Shown here in pieces: positions 1 to 8,640 of a stretch of 64,000 nucleotides of DNA; position 1 is the first letter of the stretch, and every line of letters starts with the position of its first letter. The position numbers were made by a program, and so were the translations under genes. Source of the stretch: Bacillota bacterium (GTDB lineage: Bacteria > Vulcanimicrobiota > JAJTBE01); the NCBI GenBank assembly GCA_021287065.1, contig JAJTBE010000190.1:1-64000 (forward strand), given 5' to 3'. The notes under the pieces are model-generated. The model saw nothing but the letters and a program-made list of their open reading frames with translations, did not search any database and was not told the DNA's origin.

Positions 1-227
1 AGAAAACTTTTTGAAAAAAGTTTCCTCGCGCCCACCCTGCGGGCAGGCACCCGCCATCCCAAAACTTTTGAATTGGGGGACCGACCGGGGACCGTGGGGT
101 TTGGGGACCGTCAGAGGGAACCACGCTTTTTTGGAAAAGCGAGGTTACCCTCCGAACCTCCCTCCTTGAAAAACAGGAGTGCTGGGGATTGGGATTGGAG
201 TGTATTTTACTAATTCAGTGGCATTGG
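1..227 (+). repeat. MITE-like dispersed repeat, family 1, copy A (5' end outside window)
   Basis: This copy matches the other family 1 copies in order: the AAACTTTTT/AAAAAGTTT hairpin, the GC-rich insert typical of the long subfamily, the CGCTTTTTTGGAAAAGCG hairpin and the CTCCTTGAAAAACAGGAG hairpin. It ends with TAATTCAGTGGCATTGG at 211-227, the right terminal inverted repeat. The left end lies before base 1. No coding capacity is evident. Confidence 0.8.
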
Positions 228-308
228 GTTATAGCTTATACCATCAGAGAAGGACTCAATTACCACACAGATGACTTTTTTAATAGCAGTTGTTATAATA
301 AATGAAGA

Positions 309-1313
309 ATGAAAAAGGTGAGCGAATTGGCAGGTTCAGCGGTAATAACAAACAGAACATTTAAGAAAAAAGGCTGGCAGACTATACACAGCATGATTAT
401 TGTTGCCATGATTCTGCACTTTTCCGTTATTCTTCTCTTTGGCTGCGCCCTTGTAACTACAGGAAGCGAAGCAATCAAATCTTTTTCGGTCAGTCTGGTA
501 AGAGGACCCGGAGGCTCCGAGCCTTCGGGAAAAGCTGCTTCAGGAGGCGGAGGACCCGCCGTTCCCCCACCCTCAGAGAAAAGAGAAGCTAAACCTGCTC
601 CCGTCAGGAAAACCGAAGTTGTTCCCAAGAATATTGTGAAACAGCATGATGTTGAGATTCAGGGAAAAAACAAAAAAGAACCTGAGATTGAAGATGTAAA
701 GCCAAAGATTCAGACGGAAAATTACCCTAAAAACGATCAGTATTTCAGACATAATCCGGCTCAGTCGGGAAATAACAGCGGAGCGCCTTCGGCAGGTTCG
801 AATATGACCGGCGGTTCAGGCAGAAATAACTCCCCGGATCTCCCCGGAAACGGAGAAGGGGGATCAGGCGGCGGCAAAGGAAGCGGAGGCAGGCCTGACG
901 GTTTTCAGGGAATTTTTTTCGGATATAATTACAACCTTCTCCCGGGCCATATTTCCGAAGAGAGTATTATTAAGGAGAGAAAAAAATATATGACTCTTCA
1001 GGAAACCCCTCCCCAGCTTGTTTGCGTAACATTTCCCAATAAGTTAGACCTTTCAGGAACAGGCAACGCAGAAGTAACCGTTACGATTACAATACCCTCC
1101 GTATCTGCAGAAGAGCTTCCTATGGAAGGCATCAAACCTGAAAATATTAATATTACAGGCGTAAGAGCGGACAAACCCCAGCTTGCCGCATTTTTCAGAC
1201 AGACTGCAAGATCTACCCTCAACAACAGTTATTGGTATCCGGGAAGAAAAAATGGTAAAATATGCGAAGAGACAATTACTTTTAATATATTAATCTATGG
1301 AACAGATGAATAA
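309..1313 (+). CDS. TonB-like energy-transducer protein
   Basis: This 334-residue protein has one N-terminal membrane segment (about residues 28-50) followed by a long linker rich in Pro, Gly, Ser and Lys (about 60-200). Its C-terminal domain of about 100 residues has the alternating strands and the late Trp-Tyr-Pro-Gly stretch seen in TonB C-terminal domains. A TonB protein would carry energy from an inner-membrane ExbBD complex to outer-membrane receptors, but no exbB, exbD or receptor gene is in the window. The ATG at 309 has only a weak ribosome binding site, and a GTG at 318 is an alternative. The domain call rests on architecture rather than on a strong motif. Confidence 0.55.
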   Translation: MKKVSELAGSAVITNRTFKKKGWQTIHSMIIVAMILHFSVILLFGCALVTTGSEAIKSFSVSLVRGPGGSEPSGKAASGGGGPAVPPPSEKREAKPAPVRKTEVVPKNIVKQHDVEIQGKNKKEPEIEDVKPKIQTENYPKNDQYFRHNPAQSGNNSGAPSAGSNMTGGSGRNNSPDLPGNGEGGSGGGKGSGGRPDGFQGIFFGYNYNLLPGHISEESIIKERKKYMTLQETPPQLVCVTFPNKLDLSGTGNAEVTVTITIPSVSAEELPMEGIKPENINITGVRADKPQLAAFFRQTARSTLNNSYWYPGRKNGKICEETITFNILIYGTDE

Positions 1314-1325
1314 TAAGGCAGCTTT

Positions 1326-1883
1326 ATGAAAAAGGACTGGAAATACTACACAGGTTTGGTTTTGTTTGCCTGGAGCTTTATTGCTTACGGAGTTCTTGCG
1401 GGAACTACGCTCCTTTCCATATCCGCATCTGCAAAGGCGATAATTTCAGGTATTCTCATAGCAAGCGCAGAAATTGCATTTTTTCTGAGTATTATTTTGC
1501 TTGGCAAGACTGTTGTAATGGGAATGAAAGATAAAATAAAACAATGGTTCGGATTTGGCAGAAAAGATGAAGAAGAATCCACGGTAAAAGAAACAGGAAT
1601 AAGCAAAGTAAGACATTATACCGGTGTTTCTATGGTACTTCTGAGTTTTTTACCAACCATAATCAGCGAAGTTCTGCTTATTGCAGGTTTTACAAATAAT
1701 GCTCAGATTGATCTTATAACATGGCTTCTCATATCCGGGGATATTCTGTTTGTTGCCGGTCTTTGCATACTTGGCGGGGAATTCTGGGAAAAACTCAAAC
1801 AGTTGTTTACCTGGCCGGGAGATCAGAATACAATTCCAATTCCTGTTGAAATCAAGGAAGAAGAAGCTTCAGCCGAATTATAA
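1326..1883 (+). CDS. four-helix membrane protein with an internal duplication (transporter-suffix-like)
   Basis: This 185-residue protein holds four hydrophobic helices arranged as two similar halves. Each half starts with a Tyr-Tyr-Thr-Gly or His-Tyr-Thr-Gly helix and ends with a Gly-containing helix followed by Lys-Gln-Trp-Phe or Lys-Gln-Leu-Phe. The halves resemble the short two-helix 'transporter suffix' domain known as a separate protein or transporter tail. The gene starts 12 bases after the TonB-like gene, so the two are probably cotranscribed. No substrate or partner can be inferred. The C-terminus is acidic and probably cytoplasmic. Confidence 0.5.
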   Translation: MKKDWKYYTGLVLFAWSFIAYGVLAGTTLLSISASAKAIISGILIASAEIAFFLSIILLGKTVVMGMKDKIKQWFGFGRKDEEESTVKETGISKVRHYTGVSMVLLSFLPTIISEVLLIAGFTNNAQIDLITWLLISGDILFVAGLCILGGEFWEKLKQLFTWPGDQNTIPIPVEIKEEEASAEL

Positions 1884-2098
1884 AACTGTGAAATAACCGG
1901 AATATTTTAGTGGTCAGATTTCATAGATTTTTTCCGTTTTTTCGAACACTTCAGCAAAAGACTTTCTTCATGTTGGGGAGGATAAAACGCTTCGAAAAGA
2001 GAAATTATTAAAACCGGCCGTAAAATGGTTGGGTGTTTTTTTATAAAACCGGATTTTAGAATATCAAGCCAAGTTTTTTTAGACTGAAAGGGCAGCGT

Positions 2099-3346
2099 AT
2101 GACCAGAAAGAAATTTGCAGCAGTTTTTGCAGTTATAATGCTTTGCGCCGTGGCGGCAGTTCTATTCTTACCGTCGTGTTCCGGCAAAAAGGAACCGCCT
2201 GCGGATTTGGTTGTATGGTCCGGTTTTGTGGACAAGGAACTGATAACCCTGAAGGATTTGACGGCAAAATTCAATGCCGAGAACAATCTGCATGTTACAG
2301 TAATCAATGTTCCCTTCAATGAACTTAAAGTTAAATATCAGGTAGCTGCACCTGCTGGTCAGGGACCGGATCTTGTTACAGGACCGATGGACTGGGTAGG
2401 ACCATTTGTAGCTGCAGATCTGGTTTCTCAGGTAACAGATACGGAATTTACGGCTGAACAGAAAAAGAACTACAACACAGCCGCTATCGACAGCGTGAAA
2501 TATGACGGCAACATTTACGCAATTCCACTCTTTATGGAAACCGTTGCCATTATTTATAATAAGGATATAGTTCCCAAAGAGCCGAAAACAATGGATGAGC
2601 TTATCGAAACAGGAGCTGCATTCAACAAACCGGCTGATGGAAAATACGGATTTTTCTTCGATATTACAAACTTCTACTTTTCATGGGCTTTCTTTGCCGG
2701 AAATGGCAGCGAGATATTCGGAACCACCGACGGCAAAATGGATATAAACAAGGTAATGCTTGATTCACCCTCAACCATCCAGACTCTGGAATACCTCTCG
2801 GCAATGCGTAACAAATACAAACTGATTCCTGACGGAGCCACCACTGATATGATGAACGGTATATTCTTCGAAAAGAATCTCCAGTTCAGCATTAACGGTC
2901 CCTGGGTTATGGCAGACCTCAGAAAAAAGGGAATCAATTTTGAAGTTATGCCTATGCCTCCCCTCGCCAACGGACAGAGACCCCGCCCCTTCCTCGGACT
3001 GCAGGGCGTGATGCTCAACAAACAGGCTAAAAACAGAGAGCTGGCGGTAAAATTCATGCATTATATCAACCAGCCTGAAAATCAGAAAGCAATGTGCCTT
3101 GCATCAGGCAGAATTCCAAGCAGACTTGACACCCTCGATCTTATTAAGGATCAGACGGAAATTCTCAAATTTGCGGAAGCTGCCAAATATGCGTATCCTA
3201 TGCCCAACCACCCGGCAATGGGTCAGGTCTGGGAGCCTATGGGACAGGCACTCCGGCTGGTTATTATAGATGGAAAAGATGCCAGAGAAGTTATGAAACT
3301 TCAGGTTGAAAGAATTCAGAGCAACATAAAAATGATGATGGAATAA
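2099..3346 (+). CDS. ABC transporter sugar-binding lipoprotein (MalE-like)
   Basis: This 415-residue extracellular solute-binding protein of family 1 starts with a lipoprotein signal peptide whose lipobox is Leu-Pro-Ser-Cys at residues 24-27. The mature part opens with the Val-Val-Trp strand typical of sugar-binding proteins and contains the Gly-Pro-Asp-Leu segment and a conserved region near Phe-Ser-Ile-Asn-Gly-Pro-Trp. The length fits maltose or oligosaccharide binding proteins. It heads an operon with two permease genes and a nitrilase-family gene. The exact sugar cannot be told from sequence. The 215 bases upstream hold no promoter I would defend. Confidence 0.88.
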   Translation: MTRKKFAAVFAVIMLCAVAAVLFLPSCSGKKEPPADLVVWSGFVDKELITLKDLTAKFNAENNLHVTVINVPFNELKVKYQVAAPAGQGPDLVTGPMDWVGPFVAADLVSQVTDTEFTAEQKKNYNTAAIDSVKYDGNIYAIPLFMETVAIIYNKDIVPKEPKTMDELIETGAAFNKPADGKYGFFFDITNFYFSWAFFAGNGSEIFGTTDGKMDINKVMLDSPSTIQTLEYLSAMRNKYKLIPDGATTDMMNGIFFEKNLQFSINGPWVMADLRKKGINFEVMPMPPLANGQRPRPFLGLQGVMLNKQAKNRELAVKFMHYINQPENQKAMCLASGRIPSRLDTLDLIKDQTEILKFAEAAKYAYPMPNHPAMGQVWEPMGQALRLVIIDGKDAREVMKLQVERIQSNIKMMME

Positions 3347-3382
3347 TTTTGTTTATTCGCAGAAGGGTTCAGGAGGACGCAA

Positions 3383-4420
3383 ATGATAGGAAAAAAGGAA
3401 AGATTTCTCCCTTATCTGTATATCGCCCCGGCGGTGGTATTAATGATTTTCCTGACGCTTCTTCCCAATATATACAGTCTTTACATCGCTTTTACAAACT
3501 ATTCGCTGTATCACTTTCAGCATTATGATTTTGTCGGACTGAGAAATTTTGTAAAAGTATTTTCAGGCTCAGAACTTCAGGAGTTTATGAGTGTTTTTGC
3601 CTGGACTATGGTCTGGGCTCTTGCCAGCGTATTCGGCATGGTTCTTATCGGACTCCTTCTTGCCTTCCCTCTCAACAACAGATACCTAAAAGGCAAGGAT
3701 TTTTACCGCACAATGTTTGTTATCCCCTGGGCAATACCCGCATTTATCACTGTTCTGATGTGGCAGGGTATTCTCAATTCTGACCTTGGCGCCGTAAATG
3801 TGCTTCTGATGGGTCTTTACAAAATCCCCATTTTCCACGGATTGTTCGGTATGCTGGATGGAATGACGGTGTTTTTCTACAATATTTTCCACGGAATGCA
3901 CATAGATTTTATTGCTAATCTGTTAAACGGATTCCACAATTTCCTCGCAGGATTCAATGGAAAGATCCCCTGGCTCGACAACGGAAACTGGGCAAGGGTA
4001 TCAGTTCTTATTGTGAATATATGGCTCGGTTTTCCCTTTATGATGAGTATTATTATCGGCGCTCTTCAGGCTATTCCCAGTGAACTTTACGAAGCTGCTT
4101 CCGTGGATGGAGCAACTCCGACGACACAGTTTTTCGCTATTACGGTTCCGCTTCTCAGAAGCGCAATGCTGCCGGTTATTATCTCCAGTTTTGCATTCAA
4201 CTTCAACCAATTCGGTTCCATTTATCTGCTTACCGCAGGCGGACCGACAGTGATGGGAAGAACCGCAGGCCAGACGGATATTCTGGTAACATACTCGTAT
4301 AAACTGGCGTTTAATATGTTCAGATTCGGCCTTGCCTGCGCCTATGCAGTATTCATCTTTATAATCATTGCTTCACTGTCGTCTGTCAACTTCAAGCTGA
4401 CCGGCGCTTTCGACGATTAA
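3383..4420 (+). CDS. ABC sugar transporter permease (MalF-like)
   Basis: This 345-residue inner-membrane permease has several hydrophobic helices and the EAA loop Glu-Ala-Ala-Ser-Val-Asp-Gly-Ala near residue 240, which contacts the ATPase. It would form the channel with the next gene product and receive sugar from the lipoprotein encoded 36 bases upstream. A GGAGG ribosome binding site lies just before the ATG. Between helices 3 and 4 is an extra hydrophobic stretch (about residues 130-190) longer than in minimal MalF relatives. No MalK-type ATPase gene is in the window, so a shared ATPase from elsewhere is likely. Confidence 0.88.
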   Translation: MIGKKERFLPYLYIAPAVVLMIFLTLLPNIYSLYIAFTNYSLYHFQHYDFVGLRNFVKVFSGSELQEFMSVFAWTMVWALASVFGMVLIGLLLAFPLNNRYLKGKDFYRTMFVIPWAIPAFITVLMWQGILNSDLGAVNVLLMGLYKIPIFHGLFGMLDGMTVFFYNIFHGMHIDFIANLLNGFHNFLAGFNGKIPWLDNGNWARVSVLIVNIWLGFPFMMSIIIGALQAIPSELYEAASVDGATPTTQFFAITVPLLRSAMLPVIISSFAFNFNQFGSIYLLTAGGPTVMGRTAGQTDILVTYSYKLAFNMFRFGLACAYAVFIFIIIASLSSVNFKLTGAFDD

Positions 4421-4463
4421 TATTAAATAGTAATTCCGTAACAATTCAATTTGAGGTGTAAAT

Positions 4464-5336
4464 ATGGAAAAAACCCGCCTTTCCATTAATGACAAGATAA
4501 AGCTGGCATTTATGCACGCCGGGCTTATATTAGCTGTGATTATTGTTCTGTTTCCAGTTTACTGGGTTATCGCAGCTTCATTCAAACAGGGCGGATCGCT
4601 GTTTTCGCAAAATCTTTTTCCAAGTATTAAAGAACTGACTCTGGAAAATTACAGAAAACTGTTTTTTGAAACAAAATTTTTCCTGTGGATGAAAAACACC
4701 CTTATCATTTGCTTCTTTTCATCAGCACTGGCAATGTTTGTTACGGTAACAGCAGGCTACGCATTCTCCCGCATGAAATTCGTCGGAAGAAAATGGGGCC
4801 TTATGACAATGATTATTATGCAGATGTTTCCTGCAGCTATGGCAATGGTAGCTATTTACAAACTCCTGCTTTATTTAAGCAATATGACCGGCGGTCTGGT
4901 GGGCCTCAATACGATTTCAGGAATGGTTCTGGTATATGCCGGCGGCGGAATTCCGTTTAACACATGGATTATCAAAGGTTATCTCGACGGGCTTCCCAAA
5001 GAGCTTGAAGAATCAGCCTATATTGACGGAGCAACACAGACCCAGACATTTGTTAAGATTATTCTTCCGCTGCTGATGCCTATTCTGGCAGTGGTTACGA
5101 TTTTCAACTTTATAGGCCCTTATGCCGACTTCCTCTTCCCTTCAATCGTAATGACCGGCGAAGACAAGTTTACGCTTGCTGTGGGTATGAGAGCATTCAT
5201 CAGCGGAGCATTTTCCACCAACTGGACCCAGTTTGCAGCAGCTTCGATTATCGGAGCCATACCGATTCTGGTAGTATTCTTCTCACTGCAGAAATTTATG
5301 GTTGAAGGTCTTACAAAGGGAGCACTCAAGGGTTAG
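4464..5336 (+). CDS. ABC sugar transporter permease (MalG-like)
   Basis: This 290-residue permease has about six membrane helices and the EAA loop Glu-Glu-Ser-Ala-Tyr-Ile-Asp-Gly-Ala near residue 180, matching MalG-family proteins. It pairs with the MalF-like subunit encoded 43 bases upstream. A GAGGTG ribosome binding site precedes the ATG. The C-terminus ends in Gly-Leu-Thr-Lys-Gly-Ala-Leu-Lys-Gly, the usual MalG tail that reaches toward the ATPase. Confidence 0.9.
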   Translation: MEKTRLSINDKIKLAFMHAGLILAVIIVLFPVYWVIAASFKQGGSLFSQNLFPSIKELTLENYRKLFFETKFFLWMKNTLIICFFSSALAMFVTVTAGYAFSRMKFVGRKWGLMTMIIMQMFPAAMAMVAIYKLLLYLSNMTGGLVGLNTISGMVLVYAGGGIPFNTWIIKGYLDGLPKELEESAYIDGATQTQTFVKIILPLLMPILAVVTIFNFIGPYADFLFPSIVMTGEDKFTLAVGMRAFISGAFSTNWTQFAAASIIGAIPILVVFFSLQKFMVEGLTKGALKG

Positions 5337-5377
5337 GATCCGGAATAATACTGAAATATTTACCGGGAGGGGATTTT

Positions 5378-6247
5378 ATGAACATCGGTTATATTCAGAT
5401 GGCGCCAAGATTCGGACATGTTGAGGAAAATGTGGCAAAAGTCCGCCTGATGATGGACGATACCACAGCAGATCTTCTTGTTCTGCCCGAGCTGTTCAAC
5501 ACCGGTTATTTCTTTAAGGATTTTAAGGAAGTGGCAGAGCTGGCGGAGAAAATCCCCGACGGTTTTACATGCAGGGAGCTTGCAAAATCGGCAAAAGAGT
5601 GGAGATGTTATATTGTAGCCGGCATTCTGGAGGAAGCTGACGGAATGTATTACAATTCGGCGGTTTTAATCGGAGAAGAAGGATACATCGACCACTACCG
5701 CAAGATTCACCTTTTTGACGACGAAAAAACCTATTTTGCACCAGGCGACAAGCCCCTGAAGGTTTATGACATAAAAAAAGCTAAAATAGGCATAATGATC
5801 TGTTTCGACTGGATTTTTCCGGAAGTAACAAGAAGTCTGGCTCTGATGGGCGCACAGGTTATATGCCATCCTTCCAATCTTGTTCTCCCCTACTGCCCCA
5901 AGATTATGCCTTCCCGCTGCTTTGACAGCAAGGTGTTTGCAGTTACCGCCAACAGAGTGGGTAAAGATGTCCGTCAGGGAGAGACTCTTTCATTTATCGG
6001 GCAGAGTCAGATTGTTGATCCTGAGGGCAGAATTATAAAACGGGCAGGCGCCGACAACGAATCTATTGATGTAATATTTATCAACCCCAAAGATGCGGAT
6101 AAAAAGACTGTGAGTAAAAACGATCTCTGGGCGGACAGAAGACCTGAATTTTATTCTCCCCTGACTATGGACGCAGAAGCTCTGGCAGCACTGAAACCTG
6201 TGGATGCACAGACAAATCTGAGCGTGGATAAATACGATATTATTTAG
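5378..6247 (+). CDS. carbon-nitrogen hydrolase (nitrilase superfamily)
   Basis: This 289-residue enzyme has the full nitrilase-superfamily triad: Glu38 in LPELFNTGY, Lys109 in YRKIHLF and Cys142 in MICFDWIFPE. Such enzymes cleave amide or nitrile C-N bonds; omega-amidase and N-carbamoyl-amine amidohydrolase are close functional options. It follows the MalG-like gene by 41 bases with its own GGGAGGGG site, so it belongs to the transporter operon and may process the imported compound, though that is inference. Its stop overlaps the convergent amrS-like gene by four bases. Confidence 0.88.
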   Translation: MNIGYIQMAPRFGHVEENVAKVRLMMDDTTADLLVLPELFNTGYFFKDFKEVAELAEKIPDGFTCRELAKSAKEWRCYIVAGILEEADGMYYNSAVLIGEEGYIDHYRKIHLFDDEKTYFAPGDKPLKVYDIKKAKIGIMICFDWIFPEVTRSLALMGAQVICHPSNLVLPYCPKIMPSRCFDSKVFAVTANRVGKDVRQGETLSFIGQSQIVDPEGRIIKRAGADNESIDVIFINPKDADKKTVSKNDLWADRRPEFYSPLTMDAEALAALKPVDAQTNLSVDKYDII

Positions 6248-7266
6248 CAGACTACTGCAACTTCTGCACCGCAATATTCACACTTGTTTCCGTCTTTAAG
6301 CCTGATGCTTCTGATTGCGAAGCCTGCTCTGTCTATGACCACTTTTTTGCATGATGGGCAAAGTGTGCGATCCCATGGATTGTTCCAGATATTTCCGACA
6401 TACACATAATCAAGTTTTTTTGACGCAAGATTGTAAGCAAGTTCCAGAACCTCTGCAGGTGTGGCGGGAGCATCAAACTGAAAATCAGGATGGTATCGTG
6501 AAAAATGAAGGGGTGTATCTTTGCCTAATTCATGAGCTACAAAATCGATTAGTTTTTGTATATCCTCTTCCGAATCGTTTTCACCGGTAACAAGAAGATT
6601 TGTAACTTCAAGGAGGCATTTGCCTTTAACAGTTTTTGCGTATTCAAGAACAGGTTTTAGCCTTGCACCGCAAAGTTTTTTATAGAATTTATCATTTATG
6701 GATTTTATATCAAGATTGACGGCGTCGATATACGGGAGAAGCTGGGCGAGCGGTTCGGATTCGATAAAGCCGTTGGTAACAAGAATATTCTTCATTCCCT
6801 TTGATTTAACCAGACGGGCGGTTTCAAGCACAAATTCAAACCACACTGACGGTTCGTTATATGTATAAGCGACCCCGATATTCCCCTTTGCTTTCATTTT
6901 TTCTGCTGTATGTACGATGTCTGCAGGTGCTGCGTTATCCGTAGTCTTTGCAAAATAAGTATCAATATGATCTCTCGGAAGCTGGCTTATTGACCAGTTC
7001 TGGCAAAAGCTGCAGGAAAGGTTGCATCCAAGAGTGCCAATGGAAAGAATTGAAGATCCCGGATAAAAATGATACAGGGGTTTTTTCTCTATGGGATCAA
7101 GGTTTACAGACGAGACACGCCCGTAATTCAGGGTGAAAAGGGTATTGTTTTCATTCCGTCTTACCTGACACAACCCCACTTTTCCCGGTGCAATCAAACA
7201 ATGATGGGGACAAAGCTGACACTGGACATTTATATTTCTTTTCTCATAATATAATGCTTCTATCAT
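6244..7266 (-). CDS. amrS: AmmeMemoRadiSam system radical SAM enzyme (AmrS)
   Basis: This 340-residue radical SAM protein has the cluster motif Cys81-x3-Cys85-x2-Cys88 (CNLSCSFC). It also has the AmrS-type N-terminal cysteines (16, 19, 23, 33) and a C-terminal CPSC/CEYC pair that may bind zinc. AmrS usually occurs with AMMECR1 and Memo proteins in an uncharacterised modification system; neither partner is in this window. A GGAGG site lies six bases before the ATG. It is related to pyruvate formate-lyase activating enzymes, but the N-terminal cysteine-rich domain favours AmrS. Confidence 0.88.
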   Translation of the reverse strand: MIEALYYEKRNINVQCQLCPHHCLIAPGKVGLCQVRRNENNTLFTLNYGRVSSVNLDPIEKKPLYHFYPGSSILSIGTLGCNLSCSFCQNWSISQLPRDHIDTYFAKTTDNAAPADIVHTAEKMKAKGNIGVAYTYNEPSVWFEFVLETARLVKSKGMKNILVTNGFIESEPLAQLLPYIDAVNLDIKSINDKFYKKLCGARLKPVLEYAKTVKGKCLLEVTNLLVTGENDSEEDIQKLIDFVAHELGKDTPLHFSRYHPDFQFDAPATPAEVLELAYNLASKKLDYVYVGNIWNNPWDRTLCPSCKKVVIDRAGFAIRSIRLKDGNKCEYCGAEVAVVC

Positions 7267-7454
7267 ACAGCCTCCGTAGGGGAGATTCTGTTTATAATTT
7301 CAATACAGATTATATTAATCCCTTTGAAAAAGCGTTGTTTCCTCCAAGGGTTCCTAATTACTAAGTTTTTTTGGCAAAAACTTTCAGTGTATCATTTTTC
7401 TGCTTTCTATAATTTTGTTTCCAATGTTAATGAAATAGAAAAACAAACTTAAAT

Positions 7455-7670
7455 CCCCAACCCCATACTCCTGTTTTTCAAGGAGGGAGGTTCGGAGGGC
7501 AACCTCGCTTTTCCAAAAAAGCGTGGTTCCCTCTGACGGTCCCTAAATCCCCGTCGGTCCTAACCCCTCCGGTCGGTCCCCAATTCCAAAAGTTTTGGGA
7601 TGGCGGGTGCCTGCCCGCAGGGTGGGCGCGAGGAAACTTTTTCAAAAGTTTTCTCCGGGAGCTGGGCATA
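7455..7670 (-). repeat. MITE-like dispersed repeat, family 1, copy B (core only)
   Basis: Read on the minus strand this copy carries the same hairpins as copies A and F, including the GC-rich insert of the long subfamily. Both terminal inverted repeats are missing: on the left it fades into A/T-rich sequence, and on the right it stops after the GAGCTGGGCA segment. Apparent ORFs across it are repeat-derived and not supported as genes. Confidence 0.8.
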
Positions 7671-7710
7671 CGGCTGATGAGGTTGTTTACCGCTGCGTGT
7701 TTGCCTGTGG

Positions 7711-7756
7711 GCGGACCTGCGGGTCCGCGTCGGGGTTGCAAACCCCTCCTACGATC
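7711..7756 (+). repeat. GC-rich double-hairpin module
   Basis: Two adjacent palindromes occur here: GCGGACC-TGC-GGGTCCGC at 7711-7728 and GGGGTT-GCA-AACCCC at 7732-7746, followed by TCCTACGATCG. The same pair recurs at 46634-46670 (loop bases differ while the stems are kept), and a degenerate copy lies near 45914. It leads straight into the 92-bp tandem array. Confidence 0.65.
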
Positions 7757-7995
7757 GTTGGCAAAGCTTGTGGTTATTGGGTTTGCTGGCGGTTGGCGGA
7801 TGGTTTTGGGACCCGGGGGGCAGGCGGGGACGCCTGCGATCCGGCAGACGTTGGCAAAGCTTGTGGTTATTGGGTTTACCGGCGGTTGGCGGATGGTTTT
7901 GGTACCCGGGGACAGGCGGGACGCCTGCGATCCGGCAATCGTTGGCAAAGTTTGTGGTTATGAGGGTTGCTGGCGGTTGGCGGTTGGGTTTGGGA
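7757..7995 (+). repeat. tandem repeat array, about 92-bp period, third unit interrupted
   Basis: GTTGGCAAAG recurs at 7757, 7850 and 7941, giving periods of 93 and 91 bases. Each unit holds TTGTGGTTAT, GGCGGTTGGCGG, a GGGACCCGG-like block and CGCCTGCGATCCGGCA. The third unit is split at 7995 by family 1 copy C and resumes at 8279 with TTTTGGGACACGG and CGCCTGCAATCCGGCA. The array encodes no supported protein, although it is open in several frames because of its GC content. Confidence 0.8.
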
Positions 7996-8278
7996 CCAAT
8001 GCCCATGAATTAAGACATGGATTTACCTGATCGATCACGAGTATTAGAGTGGTTTGCCCAGCTCCCAGAGAAAACTTTTTGAAAAAAAGTTTCCTCTGGA
8101 CCTCCTTCCCAAAACTTTTGGAATTAGGGACCGACCGGGGACCGTGGGTTTTGGGGACCGTCAGAGGGAACCACGCTTTTTTAGAAAAAGCGAGGTTGCC
8201 CTCCGAACCTCCCTCCTTGAAAAACAAGAGTATTCAACTTGGGGAGTTGAGTAAATTTTGTTAACTCAGTGGCATTGG
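7996..8278 (+). mobile_element. MITE-like element, family 1, copy C, complete (283 bp)
   Basis: The left end reads CCAATGCCCATGAATTAA (7996-8013) and the right end TTAACTCAGTGGCATTGG (8261-8278), which are imperfect inverted repeats of each other. The interior carries the hairpins shared by all family 1 copies and lacks the GC-rich insert, so it belongs to the short subfamily. If the ends are taken one base further out, the flanks show TTTGGG on both sides, a possible 6-bp target duplication. The element interrupts the third unit of the 92-bp tandem array. No transposase gene is inside. Confidence 0.75.
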
Positions 8279-8640
8279 TTTTGGGACACGGGGGGCGGGC
8301 GGGGGCGCCTGCAATCCGGCAATTATTGGCGTTTTGTTGCCGCGCTTTCGGGGATTTGTGGTTTGAGTTTACGACGAAGGCAGACCCTTTGGGTCTTCGT
8401 CGGGACTGCAGAGACTGTGTAAGAACCTGCTTCGAAGGGAATTTTTCAGGTTACAAAATCAAACCCAACAAAAACTAATGGTTTCGGTTTAGGGACGAAT
8501 TCTATAAAATGGATAAATTATTACATTCATCAGTAATTTTAAAGCTGTTGTCATGAAAAATCGGATTTTTTACAGGGAATTTTAAGTTCATAGCTAATAA
8601 ATTTATAGTAAACATTCTTTATTTATTTCTGGAGGACCGG
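8279..8640 (+). other. gene-free stretch: end of the tandem array, part of a second element, and nrdD upstream region
   Basis: Bases 8279-8325 are the rest of the third 92-bp unit. A small hairpin-like GACCCTTTGGGTC lies near 8378. CAGAGACTGTGTAAGAAC at 8409-8426 differs by two bases from the terminal repeat of the 165-bp element at 53928, and no matching right end follows. From about 8480 the sequence is A/T-rich and should hold the promoter of the downstream gene; I see no convincing -35/-10 pair. A GGAGG site lies at 8631. Confidence 0.5.

Noticed and set aside
7757-7995. Tandem array considered as a CRISPR array
   Set aside because: Units are contiguous with a 91-93 base period and no unique spacers, and no cas gene is near.
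7478-8478. Several open frames on both strands across the repeat island
   Set aside because: They follow the repeat units, occur in several overlapping frames, and translate into Gly/Pro/Trp-rich sequence with no family resemblance. The same sequence elsewhere is broken differently.
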